DNA of 64,000 nt from Gautieria morchelliformis (taxonomy: Eukaryota > Basidiomycota > Agaricomycetes > Gomphales > Gomphaceae). The DNA lies in the NCBI GenBank assembly GCA_015179125.1, contig WHVA01000546.1, forward strand, positions 1 to 64,000, read 5' to 3'. Both the position numbers and the translations under genes were made by a program. Of the stretch, positions 42,881-55,437 are shown one piece after another. A model generated the notes under the pieces. That model did no database searches, was not told the origin of the DNA, and saw only the letters and a list, made by a program, of their open reading frames with translations. How positions within the stretch are numbered: the stretch's first letter is position 1; every line of letters starts with the position of its first letter.

Positions 42881-43788
42881 ACTGATAGCATAGATTGTGG
42901 GAACAAAAGTCTTTCCATTTTAGGGCATATTTAATCAATTTATTTCAAGGGATGGTTGTCACCGATGGTTTTTTTCTTTATGGAATCAGACACGGCTCAC
43001 CAAAAGGAGTCGATTGCGCTATTTTTCATGATTTTAGGGCTTTTTTTCAGGGGTGGCCAAATTTTTGGAGTTCTCAACACTAAAATCACCGAAATACAGA
43101 AATCGGCTCGTAGAATCCTCTTCAGAAAAATCAATTGTGCATGTTTTTACGGTTTGTGGCTTTTTAGTACGTTTGTGGCAATGTCCAAAATTCAGTCACT
43201 AAAGTTGTCGGTTTTGATTGTCCGCAACTGTAGTAGGCTGGCTTATGTAGCCCTATCTGAAACTATCGGGTCAGGATACGTATTCTGACCGCAAACACCA
43301 AGCCCTAAAACGGTGATTGCAGTCACTCGACGCCGCTCGCAAATCCAAAACCATCAATATTTATGCTGGGAGTCAGGTTCGAAGATGGGAAGAATTTCAC
43401 ACGTTGACCCTTACCTTTCAACCAAATAGGCATGCTCAGCCCCCGGCGATCAATTAGACCATGCTTTTAGTATCCGGACATGGCTGTTGATCAACATTCA
43501 ACATACTATTGTGGATAAGTATATCATCTGAACGGGCACGATGAAGTGCCGTAAGGCTGTGGCATCAGGGCGCGCGTCGCATACGTCACACAGCGCCTGG
43601 ATCGGCCAATCAACAACAGTGGGGTGTTTCCTATCTCGGGAATCGACAGCCGCCGATCAAGCCTATGTGATTCGCTGCGAAGGTAGATGGCGCCAACGCA
43701 TGCGACTGATCGGGTGAAGCTCCGTAACAGAGTTTTAATTGAGCGCTACCACAGCTTGGAGCCTGTATGCCTCTTCCCTTCACAGCCA
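42881..43788. other. Unassigned segment upstream of DUF6533 gene
   Basis: No open frame with recognisable content. A/T-rich on the left (T runs at 42965-43060); the right part directly precedes the DUF6533 start codon and may hold its promoter. No clear TATA box. Confidence 0.4.
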
Positions 43789-45503
43789 ATGTCCCTCGAG
43801 ACTCTGGTTGCCCTCCAAGAAAACAATCTAGCCGTTGTCAGTATCGCCCTCCATTCACCTGATCCCAAATAGATGACTGACCCAATCTTGAACTGGCAGT
43901 ATTGCACTGGTATATCTCCAAAACGTTGACAATGAATGCTGTAATGATTAATGCTGGACTTTTCAGTGGCTAGCTTTTGTGTACTGGTACGACACTTGCA
44001 GCATTCGTAATCGAACGCCTATCAACTAATTCCTCAGTTGTATGATTTCTTGTTAACTCTTGGGGAAGAAATCGACCTTATCTGGGCAACTCGCTGGAAT
44101 CTGGGTAAGGTTCTTTTTTTTGCGACCAGGTATTCCCCCCTGCTCGATGCAGCTATGCAACTTTATTGTGCGTATACTCTCCTGTCTATGGTGTGCTTGC
44201 CAATAACTCTATCAATTTAAGACCATATTGCACCCTCTTCGACTTCTCCATTCCTTTGTCAACTCCTCTACCAGATTTCTGGCTGTAAGGGATCTTAATT
44301 ATCAGCCATTACATAATTGACACGAGACTCATGCGGATTGAAGCACTTATTGTATGGGGCATGGCGATTGCAGAGCGTGAGCGTTAAGCTGTCACTACAT
44401 TCATTCTGATATCTTACACAATGTAGTGGTTCTTGTATACCGAACTTGGGCCCTATGGGGGAGAGACAGTAAATTTTTCTGTGGTGTCTTTGTGATGCTA
44501 AGTGCATCCGCGATTCCGATTGTGTATTTCTCCTACAAGACATTCACACATGTCAAATGTAAGTCAGCTATCCACGTTTGGAGACCACGATAGGCTGATA
44601 CATCCAATTCTTCTAAGTCCGCCCAACCCCATACCCACATTTACAAACCTGCTGGATGATGGACGATCCTCACTCAAAGCTGTATGTCGATTATATCGTA
44701 GTCGTCATTTTGGAGACGGGTGCGTTTCTTCATCCTGTCCCGCCATTATCCTATAATAATAATAATCTTGATCAATCAAGTCATCCTGGGGTTGACCATA
44801 TACAAAGTGTGGCAAATTTGTGCGTTGACGTCCATTACCCAAGAGGTCTCGCGCTCGCTCATGGCGGAGATGCAGTACAAACCATGCGAAACCATGCCAG
44901 CAGCCTCGTTGTAACTTTGTACCGCGATGGTAAGCCTCGGATAGCGGTGTTGCCTACATTCGCCTTATAATTCATATTATTACTTCGCGGATATCTTAGG
45001 CGTAGTGTATTATATATACCTAATCAGTATGTTTACATCTAAATCCTTTCAGTTTCTATTTGCATTATGAGCGTGCTGATGACAAGACAGCTGTCTCTCT
45101 TGCCAACATTCTTGCCCTTGCAAAATTGGTATGGTTTGTTTTCGATTCCACAATCATCAATTTGACCCTCTCGTTACGAAGCCCCCGCCCCAACCAACCC
45201 TTATCCTGTTTGTTCAAACCCTCTTTGATAACTCCTCTCTAAGCTTACTGATACGACGCGCAACCAACCCGCAGAATGCAGCGAGTCCTGCACGCTATCC
45301 TTACCGCACGTATCCTACTCAACCTCCGTGAAGCAGCCAATAAAGATCATGCGGACCTGGCGACAAGAACCGGCAATTCCGACCAGCCAGAACGGAGGAG
45401 AAAAGACACGGCACTTTCGAGTGTCATCCTTGGAGTGGAAACATGGTTCAGAGATGAGCCGTACAGAACGCAGAACAGCGTCGACTCTGATGTTATTGTT
45501 TGA
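43789..45503 (+). CDS. DUF6533 family membrane protein (multi-exon)
   Basis: Exons inferred by eye: 43789-43840, 43967-43986, 44038-~44167, one ending 44376, 44427-44558, one ending 44719, 44781-44939, unresolved exon(s), and 45275-45503. Splicing the first three gives MSLETLVALQENN...LLYDFLLTLGEEIDLIW, the signature start of DUF6533 proteins, predicted multi-pass membrane proteins of agaricomycetes. Later exons give YRTWALWGRD, ETVILGLTIYKVWQ and LHAILTARILLNLREAA. Junctions such as CAGAGC/TGGTT and GACGG/TCATC keep frame. No disabling lesion was found, but some exons are unresolved. Function unknown. Confidence 0.75.
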
Positions 45504-45610
45504 TAATCGCCACAGTCGTTACATGACTTCGTTTTAACGATCCGTAGCAGAATAGGTACCGTCGTATTTCATCGGACGATTAACCAGTGACCGTTGGACC
45601 AATCTGAATT

Positions 45611-46369
45611 TCAAGATGAGCACTGAGGGGTGGAATTAATTCGTCTCTGGGACAAACCGTTCATATGATCCTCTGAAACGAGGCAGGCCTGCTCGGGCCT
45701 GTCTGAGACACCAGCTTGTTTATTAAAAGCTGTGATGCGCTGGCTGATGCGGTGCACTTCCCGCACAACACATCCCCATGTTATAGCAGGATGCCTCCTT
45801 GACCATGTGGGCTCCTTCAAAGAGCTGCTCTCTGTGTTGTAGCCCTTTTTGAGGACCTCATTGCGCAGCATCTTGCACAATGCTGCCATGAACTGTCTCT
45901 GGAACATGTAATTGTCCGGCGGCTGTATCATACGAGCTGCCTACTTTGTTAGATCATTCAGCATTTCCTGAATGATCTTTGTGTCTTGCATGACCACGTT
46001 GAATCTATTCAACATGTGGTGATAAGTCAGGGTGTGCAGGAATAGCTTCTGCAGGCCCTGCATCATCATCTCCAAGGTCCAGTCATGGACTGGGGATCAA
46101 AATGTTCAACATTTCAAAGAAACCACTTTTGGGCCTCACCAGTGAGGGGAGTGCCCATGTAGCTGACCTTCATTTCTATGCTGGTTGGCCCCAGGAGGGA
46201 GTTCATCTTGAGCCACCTCAAGATGGCTGCTACGAAGACCTCGAATTCTTTGAGGTCTGACCCTTCCGCATATGTCTCAGGATGGGCTAGCTTCACACCA
46301 GCCTTTGCCAGCATGGACTTCTCTGGGTCCCTGCCCATGGCATCAGCTAGGGCCATGCGGATCATCTGT

Positions 46370-46405
<36 letters not shown>

Positions 46406-47590
46406 AATTCCGTTTATTATACTGCCACCTTGGGGCCGTGCCCTATATAGGCAGTCTCTACCTGGAATGCGGAATAGAGTAATCAAAGTGTTTTACATGC
46501 TAGGGTATCGTAGTTACCGAAGTAAGCCAGAGATATGCTGGCACCAACATAGGATACTTCCTGTTTGTTTACAATGCCTAATCACCTTAGATACATACCA
46601 GTACCGGTCAGTTTCAGTAGGTCTTATATGCCGTATGGAAGTCCAGGAGCCTCGTAATCCTAACATTTGTCAACACCTATCAGTGGGGCGAAACATTGTA
46701 GTAATTACTGCTACAAATGTGGAGGGGGGGGATTTGAACCAGAGGCTCTCCCTTCGCGTTATCCCAAACGGGCGCTTGGTGTGGGTTAGTTCCACCTGTG
46801 CTAACCTGCCCCCTGATCATCTGTGTGATGGCATCGTATGGCTCTTGTAAGCTGTCAATTTGGTCAGGTATTCCCTGACCCTCTGTTGGGGACATCAACT
46901 GTTCACATGGCTGTGATGCTGCGTGGGGTGGGTCATTGTTTGCCCTGATAGGGCCTGGACCTGGGTCAGGCTCAGGGCTGGGTGCAGCCGGCGCATGGGC
47001 ATCTGGTGGAGGGTCTGTGATAGGTACCACCCATCAACCCTGCATTGTGGATGTGCAGCCTACTGTTGTAGGCTGCAGGGGCTAGTCACGCCTCTTGGAT
47101 GGCATGCTCCAGCTGCTCATCAGGCTGCTGTGCCACGTGACCTTGGGTCACAGCATCCTCAGCATTCATCTCGAGCAGCTTGAGGGCTCATGTGTGGCAG
47201 TGCATGGCAGTGGCTTCCTTCTGCTGCCAGTGGATGGCCTCGAGCTTTAAGCTCTCCGCCGTGGTCTTGGAGTCTACGTCCGAGATGACTTGTTCCCTGA
47301 TGAACTGTTGGATTGTTTTGCAGCTGTGTATGGGGGCAGCTGGCTCTGCATGTGATTCATTTCTGAATTATATGTCTTGTTTGACTGGGATGGCCGGTGG
47401 CGGCATGCATCACTGGTCCAGTTCCTCATGTTGCTGGCCATCAGTGACATGTCCATGCTCACTCGTTACTGGCTGGCATTGAGCTCCAGCTGCTGCAGGC
47501 TCTGGCTCTTTGTGTGAGTGAAGGGCACTCTGGATGTCGTCCAGTGAGGCCGCATCCTGCTGCCTGATCTACTCAATCTTCTGGAGTTCT
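45611..47590 (-). pseudogene. Retroelement Gag remnant G2, split by a SINE
   Basis: Minus-strand pieces in order: MPPPAIPVKQDI, SCKTIQQFIREQVISDVDSK, GIPDQIDSLQEPYDAITQMI (up to the SINE at 46815), then MALADAMGRDPEKSMLAKAG, FVAAILRWLKMNSLLGP, NYMFQRQFMAALCKMLRNEV. This is a capsid-type Gag of an agaricomycete LTR element. Several stops and frameshifts occur. The N-terminal block is homologous to 61960-62110 in the hairpin-rich element. No zinc knuckle or pol remains. Confidence 0.7.
46372..46814 (-). mobile_element. tRNA-derived SINE
   Basis: Inserted on the minus strand into Gag G2 with a 12-bp target duplication GATCATCTGTGT (46360-46371 and 46815-46826). It ends in a 34-base A tail (T run at 46371-46404). 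Near its 5' end are a pol III A box TTAGCACAGGTGG (46804-46792) and B box GGTTCAAATCC (46740-46730). About 443 bp long. An unrelated tail follows the tRNA-like head. It has no coding capacity and depends on a LINE for movement. Confidence 0.85.
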
Positions 47591-47849
47591 TTCTTCCACC
47601 ACCTCTCAAGTTGTGGGTTCCTCTCCTGACTTGGGAGTTGCTCAGCTTGCATCGGCCAGGGCGAGGAGTTCCAGGACCATCTCCAGTTTTTCTTCGAGGG
47701 TCATGGTTCCAACATCGAAGGCCTGGGGACACTCTTGGGCATAGTGACTGGACTTGCAGCATCAGTAGCAAGTTAGCAAGGGGCGACCACTTTGGTGTCT
47801 GTGGTCTACGTCCATCAGGGCCGGGCCATCTTTTGGAGCTGGGGCCTTG

Positions 47850-48850
47850 TGTCAAGATTGGTTTTTAGGCGTTAATATCGTGTATTAGTGAACACAGCGA
47901 ATGCCCGAATGACTTGTGCGAATAAGTATGCCGTTCGGCGAATACGTGAACCAATGAATGTTCACAAGATAGGAGGGTTGCCCGAACGGGGCTCGCCCTA
48001 TCTACAGTCATAGCGAAATGGCCTGTGGCACTTGACGATGCAACATGCAAGGTGTCACGGAAGGGCTGTCTAAGTAGCGACAATCCCTTCGCCAACAGCG
48101 CAGAAAATAGTTCGAAGGCTACGGTAATGAAGATGAAGTATGAGAACTCACCAGTGATGCCTAGGTCCTCTGCTAGTCGAAGATAGAAATCTCCAAGAGA
48201 AGGCTCAAGACGATGATCACAGCGAGGTCAAGTTTGCACAAGATGGACGAAGTATGATAATTGAACTAGGGAATATACATGCGAATGCAAACTACTTATA
48301 TCGAATGCTCGTAAGGTATTAGCGAATAGGAAAGGGGCCGTCGTGAGTCAGGGTCAGATAGGGGTGCGCAGTCATGATACTAAGTAGATGGAATAAACAT
48401 ACAATAGAGTGAGGGAAGAATGCGAACACGAAATGACGGAGAATAAAGGTGGCGAAGGCACTTATGGACAAAACCATGTCATGGGACCCGCATACATGCT
48501 ACCCTGCACGGACTCTTTGTCTACTGGGTTGATCCCGCACGACCTATGGAAGGGACGTCCTGTGAACACACTTTGGCCATATGAACACCCAATGGGGTTG
48601 GATTAAGAAGATGATGGGGTTAATGATGAACCATCATGCTGGGTGAATGGTATCGATCATATTTGATGGAGTGCCTGCTGGCGAAATGTACGAGCAGCGA
48701 ATAGCAGTTCGGAGAATGGGGCGAACAGCGGGTAGAGTGGACGTAGAGGGGGAGTGGTCGGTGGGTGTGGCGAACTCTGGCGAAGATGCTAGGGAGTGAC
48801 GAGAGGGAACATAGAGACAGTGGGGTAAGAGAAATAGACAGGTCATGACA
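47850..48850 (-). mobile_element. Solo LTR-X4
   Basis: 1001 bp, TGTCAAGATTGG...GTCATGACA (reverse orientation), perfect target duplications CCTTG (47845-47849, 48851-48855). It interrupts Gag G1 just before the zinc knuckle. Confidence 0.92.
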
Positions 48851-49050
48851 CCTTGGTCCATGGAACAGGGGCTTGGGATTGAACACCAGGACTATGGGAA
48901 GGTGCTGGTGCCTTGGGCGGGTCTGCTGATGCTTCGGCTTGTTTGGAGGAATGCCTTGTTTTGCGTCTCCATTTTGGGACACTCTTTGGGCAGCCTTGTA
49001 CCATCCCTTTGGGTCGTCAAAGTCTGGGGCACTGTCTCTGAGTAGCACTG

Positions 49051-50326
49051 TGTCAAGGTTGGTTTTTAGGCGTTAATATCGTGTATTAGTGAACACAGCG
49101 AATGCCCGAATAACTTGTGCGAATAAGTATGCCGTTCGGCGAATAAGTGAACCGATGAATGTTCACGAAACAAGAGGGTTGCCCGAACGGGGCTCGCCCT
49201 ATCTACAGTTGTAGCGAAATATCTCGCAGCACTTGACGACGTAACGTGCAAGATATCGCGGAAGGGCTGTCTAAGTTTCGACGGTCCCTTCGCTGGCGAA
49301 GGTGCTCCTTCAGAGCCCTTCACCAACAGCACAGAAAGTAGTTCGGAGGCTAAGGTAACGAAGATGAAGTATGAGAACTCACCAGTGATGCCTAAGTCCT
49401 TGGCTGGTCGAAGATAGAAATCTTCAAGGAGAGGCTCAAGACGATGATCACAGCGAGGTCAAGTTTGCACAAGATGGACGACGTATGATAATTGAACTGG
49501 GGAATATACATGTGAATGTAAACTACTTATATCGAATGCTCGTAAGGTAACAGTGAATAGGAAAGAGGCCGTCACAAGTCAGGGTTGGATATGGGTGCGC
49601 AGCCATGGTACAACATAGATGAAATAAACATACAATAGAATGTGAGAAGAGGGAGAACATGAAATGACGGAGAGTAAAGGTGGCGAAGGCACTTATGGAC
49701 AAAACCATGTCTTGGGACCCGCATACATGCTACCCTGCACGGACTCTTGGTCTACTGGGTTGATTCCGCACGGCCTATGGAGGGGATGTCCTGCGAACAT
49801 GCTTTGACCATACGAATGCCCAATGGGGTTGGATTTAAGAAGACGATGGGGTTAATGATGAACCATCATGCCGGGTGAATGGTATCGATCGTGTTTTTGA
49901 TGGTGTGCCTGCTGGCGAATGATGCGAGCAGCGAATATCCGTTCAGTGAAATGCAAGGAAGGGCAAACAGAGGTGACATAGGGGAGGAGAGGTCGAAGTG
50001 GAGGGCGAAACCGAGCGAACACTGAGGAGGAGTAGCGAAAGGGAAAATGGGGGTACCAAGGTGCAGGAAATGCACAGGTCATGGCAACCCAACTATTCGA
50101 ACACCATCGGAAGAGGGTCGAGCAGAGGAGGTGGTAGGCCCAGTGATGACTGCCGAGTCAGTCCCAGGACGTCGATCGTGCATTTGGCGGCATGGCTATG
50201 GTAGTTGGCACGAACAGCGAGAGTTGGTTGCCGAACATAACAATGGTGATCGGAACGAACACGAAGGTGGGGTGAGAAAATAGGAAAACTGAGCTTCTGA
50301 GTATGAGAGATAAACGCGTCATGACA
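49051..50326 (-). mobile_element. Solo LTR-X5 (long form)
   Basis: 1276 bp, TGTCAAGGTTGG...GTCATGACA, perfect target duplications CACTG (49046-49050, 50327-50331). About 240 bp longer than X2 and X4 because an LTR-start-like block (GGTCATGGCAACC near 50076) is present twice in tandem. It interrupts Gag G1. Confidence 0.92.
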
Positions 50327-51486
50327 CACTGCCTTGTTCTGTAGGCTTGGGTCCAACCCTCAGCGAAAGTTGATGACCTTCATTTTATCATTGTTGTATT
50401 CTGCTAGGTCTATCAGATCGATCGATGTACTGGATGATTGGGTCCTTGCCTTGGTACCAGCCTATCCCCTCAAGCTTTGTGAGGGAAGTGCTGTTGGAAG
50501 TAGACCTAAAAAAGATAGCTAAAACATCATATTGTGGCTGACACATCTATCTTCCAATGAATATATTATTTTTCCTGTACTCTCTAAGAGAGAAAAATTT
50601 ATGAATATAACAATAACCGTCAAGAAATAAGAGCCTTCAAAGATGATGGTATCTGGAGTACAATTGTTGTTGTAACAGAAGGCCCTTAAATTAATTCTTA
50701 TCCGGACGCTTGGAGTTGAATATGATATGTGTCCCACTCTTAAGATATCTGAACACAAAATGTGACCTGCTCATTTCTCAGGCAGAACTGGTCCGTGAAC
50801 TCTCTCTGGAAATCCACCCAAGTTTGAAAGTGCGGAGTTCAGGTTTTGACTTTGGCACGCAGGATTTTGTTTGTGAAATGCGCAGCTTGGCTGGACTTGA
50901 AGAATGACAGGGCCCAGTGGATGCGGGCTTGGTCTGAGGGGAACATGTCTCCACTGCTTATGAAATATAGGGTCAGGGAGCTCAGGAAGGCTTGGCCCCA
51001 TTCTCAGTCCCCATCGAAATCCGAGGGCGTTGCTGGCTTCACCTTCCCATGCATTGAATCTATCATCAGCTGCTTGGCTTCTTCTGAATCTTTGAACCCC
51101 TGGAACTCTTCCGTTTCTTGTCTTTTCAGCTCTTGGGCTGTCAGTTTCATGTCTAATTTAGCCATGAGGAGGTTTAATGGGTTTGCTATTTCCTTGTTCT
51201 TCATTTGGCTGGCCTGGAGCTCTTCTTTGATATTCTGGATCCATTCAGACTGATCCATCATCACGGGATGTGAAGGGATGCTTGTGGGTGTGCCCAAGGC
51301 TGAAGGAATGACTTAAATGGAGGGGGTGTCGGGTGCCGTATGCTCGGAAGGCATTCCAAACTCTGACTTGGAGTTGCTGATGCCAAGATTGCCTATGGCT
51401 TTACTGCATGGCCTGACCACGGGTCCCTGGAGAAGAGCTTTTCCTGCTGTGAGGGCAACTCTCCCTAGACAGTGGACCCACGCAGT

Positions 51487-52758
51487 TGTCATGACATGTT
51501 TATTTCCCATACTCAGATGCCCTGTTCTCCCATTTCTCACTCCACCTCCGTGTTCGTTCCAATCGCCCTTGCCGTGTTCGGCAACCGATCTTTGCTGTTC
51601 GCACCATTTACCATAGCCACGCTGTCAAAGCACAATCGACGTCTTTGGACTGACTTGGCAGTCATCGCTGGGCCTATCACCTCCTCTGCTCAACCCTCTT
51701 TCGATGGTGTTCCTATGATCGGATTGTCATGACTGTGTATTTCCTGCACCTTGTTATCCCCATTTCCCCTTTCGCCACTCCTCCCCCATGTTCGCTCAGC
51801 TTCGCCCTCCACCTCGACCACTCCTCCCCTATGTCATCTCCGTTCGCCCTTCCTCGCATTTCGCCGAACAGCCATTCGCTGCTCGCATCATTCGCCAGCA
51901 GGCACACCATCAAATCATGATCGACATCCCTACCCGGCATGATGGCTCGTCAGTAGCTCCATCAGCTTCTCGATCCAACCCCCTTTTGGTGTTCATATGA
52001 GCAGGGTGTGTTCGTGGGATGTTCTACCCATAGGTCGTGTGGGATCAATCCAGCAGATGAAGAACCCGTGCAGGGCGGTGTATATGCGGGCCCCAAGACA
52101 TGATTTCGTACATAGGTGTCTTCGCCACCTTCACTCTCCGTCGTTTCATGTTCTCCCTCTTCTCTCACTCTATTGTATGTTTATTTCATCTATGTTGTAT
52201 CATGACTGCACACCCCTATCCAACCCTGACTCGTGACGGTCTTGTTCCTATTCACTGATACCTTATGAGCATTCGATATAAGTAGTTTGCATTTCGCATG
52301 TATATTACCCAGTTAAATTATCATACGTCGTCCATCTTGTGCAAACTTGACCTCGCTGTGATCATCGTCTTGAGCCTTCTCCTGGAGATTTCTATCTTCG
52401 ACCAGAAGAGGACTTAGGCATCACTGGTGAGTTCTCATACTTCATTGTCGTTACCTTAGCCTCCGAACTATTTTCTGTGCTGACGGCGAAGGGCTCCGAA
52501 GGAGCACCTTCACCGGCGAAGGGATTGTCGCTACTTAGACAACCCTTCCGTGACACCTTGTATGTTACATCGTCAAGTGCCACAGGCTATTTCGCTACGA
52601 CTGTAGATAGGGCGAGCTCCGCTCGGGCAGCCCTCTTATCTTGTGAACATTTATTGGTTCACCTATTCACCGAATGGCATACTTATTCGCACAAGTTATT
52701 CGGGCATTCGCTGTGTTCACTAATACACGATATTAACGCCTAAAAACCAATCTTGACA
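51487..52758 (+). mobile_element. Solo LTR-X6 (long form)
   Basis: 1272 bp, TGTCATGACATG...CCAATCTTGACA, perfect target duplications GCAGT (51482-51486, 52759-52763). A second LTR-start-like TTGTCATGACTG lies at 51725. It is the upstream boundary of Gag G1. Confidence 0.92.
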
Positions 52759-52763
52759 GCAGT

Positions 52764-53286
52764 CTGGTAGAGGAAGATCCAAAGATATGAATAAAAGCTA
52801 CCTATACGACATACAACTCACCTGGTAGAAGAGGATCCAAAGAGGAAAAGCTCCACTACCAGCACACTACCTATATATCTCATGCCCCTGATTGAAGTCA
52901 GGGGTAGCCCACTCCACTCCTGACACATGTCCACACCTCCGCAGCTGTCGCCTACCACACATGTCTCAACCCACGACCTTGGCACCATTCCAGGACAATT
53001 CCCGAAGCTGAAGCTTCAGAAAGTCAACCAGGTCCTCGGTGTAAAAGATTAAGAGATATAAAAAAAAAAAAGGTTTGGATAGAAATATAATTCAGACTTC
53101 AAGTTGAAGTTGAATTGAGTAAGGGGTTAAACCAGAGAAAGTTGAGTATACGCAGGGTGTATGCGTTCTTGAAGGATATTTACGTAGTATGTGCGCTGAA
53201 AAAGCTCAGTAGCTTGAAGACAGGTGAGTTCTAATTGACTGGACTGTTGGAATATACATGCTGGGCTATTTGACTAGCTACGGGGC
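52764..53286. other. Unassigned segment between X6 and X7
   Basis: No gene. The phrase CTGGTAGAGGAAGATCCAAAG recurs about 60 bp later as CTGGTAGAAGAGGATCCAAAG. A short A run is at 53060. Confidence 0.4.
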
Positions 53287-54536
53287 TGTCATGACCCATT
53301 TGTTTCTTATACCCAGTAACTTCATCACTCCACTTCTATGTTTGCTTCGTTCACTCTTCGCCAAATTCACCGAACGATTATTCGCCACCCGTGTCATTTG
53401 CCAATAGCCATGCCATCAAAACGCGATCGACGTCGTTTACCCGGCTTGATGGTTCATCAGTGGTCCTATCACCTTCCCAGCTCAACCCTCCTTGGATGTT
53501 CCTATGGCTGGATTGTTGCGACTGGTGTATTTCTTGTACCCAGCGATCCCTGTTTCCCCTTTCACCACTCCTCCTCCGTGTTTTCTTGGCTTCGCCCCTC
53601 CCTTTGACCATGCCTCCTCTATGTTCTCTCCGTTTGCCTTCGCTGCATTTGCCGAATGACCATTCGCTCCTCACATCATTCACCAGCAGGCATGCCATCA
53701 AACACAATTGACATCCTCTACCCAGCGTGATGGTTCATCACTGGCCCCATCATCTTCCTGACACAACCCCTTTAGGTGTTCATATGGCCGGAATGCATTC
53801 ACAGGGCGTCCTAACTGTAGACCGTGTGGGATCAACCCAGCAGATAAAGAGTCCATGCAGGGTAACATATATGCAGGTCTCAAGGTGTGTTTTTGTACAT
53901 AGGTGCCTTCGCCCTCTTTTCTCCCTGTTGTTTCACATTCGCACTCCTCCTTCTTTCTATTGTATACATGTTTCACCTATTTTGTATCCTGACTGCGCAC
54001 CCCTATCCAACCCTGACTCATGACGGCCTCTTTCCTATTCGCTGATATCATACGAACATCCGATATAAGTAGTTTACATTCGCATGTATATCCCCCAATT
54101 CAATTATCATACGTCCATCTTGTGCAAAACTTGACCTCACTGTGACCGTCGTCTTGAGCCCTCTCCTATTATCTTCGACTAGAGGAGGACTTAAGCACCA
54201 CTGGTGAGTTTTTGTACTTCACCTTCGCTACCTTAGTCTTTGTACTATCATCTGCGCTGTCGGCGAAGGGCTCCAAAGGAGTACCTTTGCCGGCGAAAGG
54301 ATTGTTGCTACTTAAACAACCTTTCTGTGACACCTTGCACTTTACATCATCAAGTATCATGGGCTACTTCGCTACGACTGTAGATAGGGTGAGCTCTGTT
54401 CGGGCAGCCCTCTTACCTTCTGAACCTTTATTGGTTCATCCTATTCGCAGAACGGCACACTTCTTCGCACAAGCTATTCAGGCATTTGCTGTGTTCACTA
54501 ATACATGATATTAACACCTAAAAACCAATCTTGACA
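53287..54536 (+). mobile_element. Solo LTR-X7 (long form)
   Basis: 1250 bp, TGTCATGACCC...CCAATCTTGACA. The target pentamers are GGGGC (53282-53286) and GGGGT (54537-54541), a duplication with one C-to-T difference. An internal second LTR-start-like block lies near 53512 (GGATTGTTGCGACTGG). Confidence 0.85.
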
Positions 54537-54688
54537 GGGGTGCACTGTGATGTGGGAACTGGAGATGTACATATGATCAGTTCAATTTGGGGGACTGGTG
54601 TTCCGGACATGGCGGTGAGTGCATGTCTTATCTGTCAAATGGGAAGGAGTGTATGTGGTCATAGATATCAGAAATGAGGCATGTGTGT

Positions 54689-54716
54689 TTGAAAGAAAGA
54701 AAGAAAGAAAGGAAGA
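54689..54716. repeat. GAAA microsatellite
   Basis: GAAA repeated about seven times with one G interruption, just left of LTR-Z1. Confidence 0.8.
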
Positions 54717-54725
54717 AATGTACAC

Positions 54726-55149
54726 TGTAAGGGCAACCCTAACTGGCTGTGGAGGTCACACTACCACACAGCTGACAAGGGGAAATCCGAAGAGAAAAGT
54801 CTAAGGACCCCCAATGTCAGCGAGCCTGTATTATACTACACTAGTCTGCATCCAGGGACAACACTCGGCACTTGCCATCAACCCTGCATCCACCTGACCT
54901 CCCTGACCCTTGATTGACCCTTGATGCCACATACTACGTGAGTCGCTTGACTTCCGACACTGTTCCAAGAGTGGAAGTTGGAGATTGGAGTGGAATTGGC
55001 AAAGCAAACAGAACTGGTGGAAGTTCTCCTAGAAGTGGAATCATTTCCGAAAGTGGAGTCGGAGATGGAAGCGGAACCGGAAGCGGAGTCAGAAATGGAG
55101 TTGGAACTTAGGGTGCTGTTGGAACTGGAAAACAGGGTGTCCCCTGACA
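54726..55149 (-). mobile_element. Solo LTR-Z1
   Basis: 424 bp, TGTAAGGGCAACCC...CCCCTGACA in plus coordinates. Target pentamers TACAC (54721-54725) and TACAT (55150-55154) differ by one C/T. The ends resemble the gypsy A LTR in reverse (TGTCAGGG...TTGCCCTCACA), so it is probably an LTR of a related chromovirus. Its right half is a degenerate GGAA/GTGG-rich stretch that gives a Ser-rich antisense frame (not a gene). Confidence 0.8.
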
Positions 55150-55154
55150 TACAT

Positions 55155-55437
55155 GACGGACTAGCCGTTGTGTCGTTCCATGGATCAGATCATCTTGGGC
55201 TCAGGCTTTGTCTCGGGTCAGGGGATGGGTCTGCAGGTCATTGGACCAGCTACATGTCCACTGATGATGAGTTAGTATGGAGATGGTCATGTGAATGTTT
55301 GTGGGATCAGGAGTGTTCATGGATTAAGGAAGGCTTGTCTCAGCTGGGTGTGTAAGGGCAATAATGGGTTGCTAGTGTTTTTATGACACTCAGGAGGTGC
55401 TCAGGTTGAGTCTGGACATTGGGTCGGAACCAAAACC
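55155..55437. other. Unassigned segment between LTR-Z copies
   Basis: About 280 bp with no gene or repeat structure recognised. It begins CGGACTAGCC and ends before the second TGTAAGGGC. Confidence 0.35.

Larger units (their letters stand above)
47600..51486 (-). pseudogene. Ty3 Gag remnant G1, split by two solo LTR-X
   Basis: Reading the minus strand and skipping X5 and X4: DQSEWIQNIKEELQASQ, KVKPATPSDFDGD, DQARIHWALSFFKS, KLEGIGWYQGKDPIIQYIDR (51486-50327); QNKAVLLRDSAPDFDDPKGW across the X5 site (to 48851); then a zinc knuckle of CX2CX4HX4C form (with a stop inside) and LEEKLEMVLELLALAD across the X4 site. This is a complete Ty3-type Gag in outline. An A/T-rich insert or intron lies at about 50520-50720. 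Several stops; a pseudogene. It adjoins Gag G2 at about 47590. Confidence 0.75.

Noticed and set aside
46371..46404. Poly-T run as a terminator or sequencing artefact
   Set aside because: It lies exactly at the end of a target-duplicated insertion with pol III boxes, so it is the SINE A tail.
54878..55150. Ser-rich 90-codon minus-strand frame
   Set aside because: It is a GGAA/GTGG-rich degenerate stretch inside a solo LTR and lacks a counterpart frame in the other LTR-Z copies.
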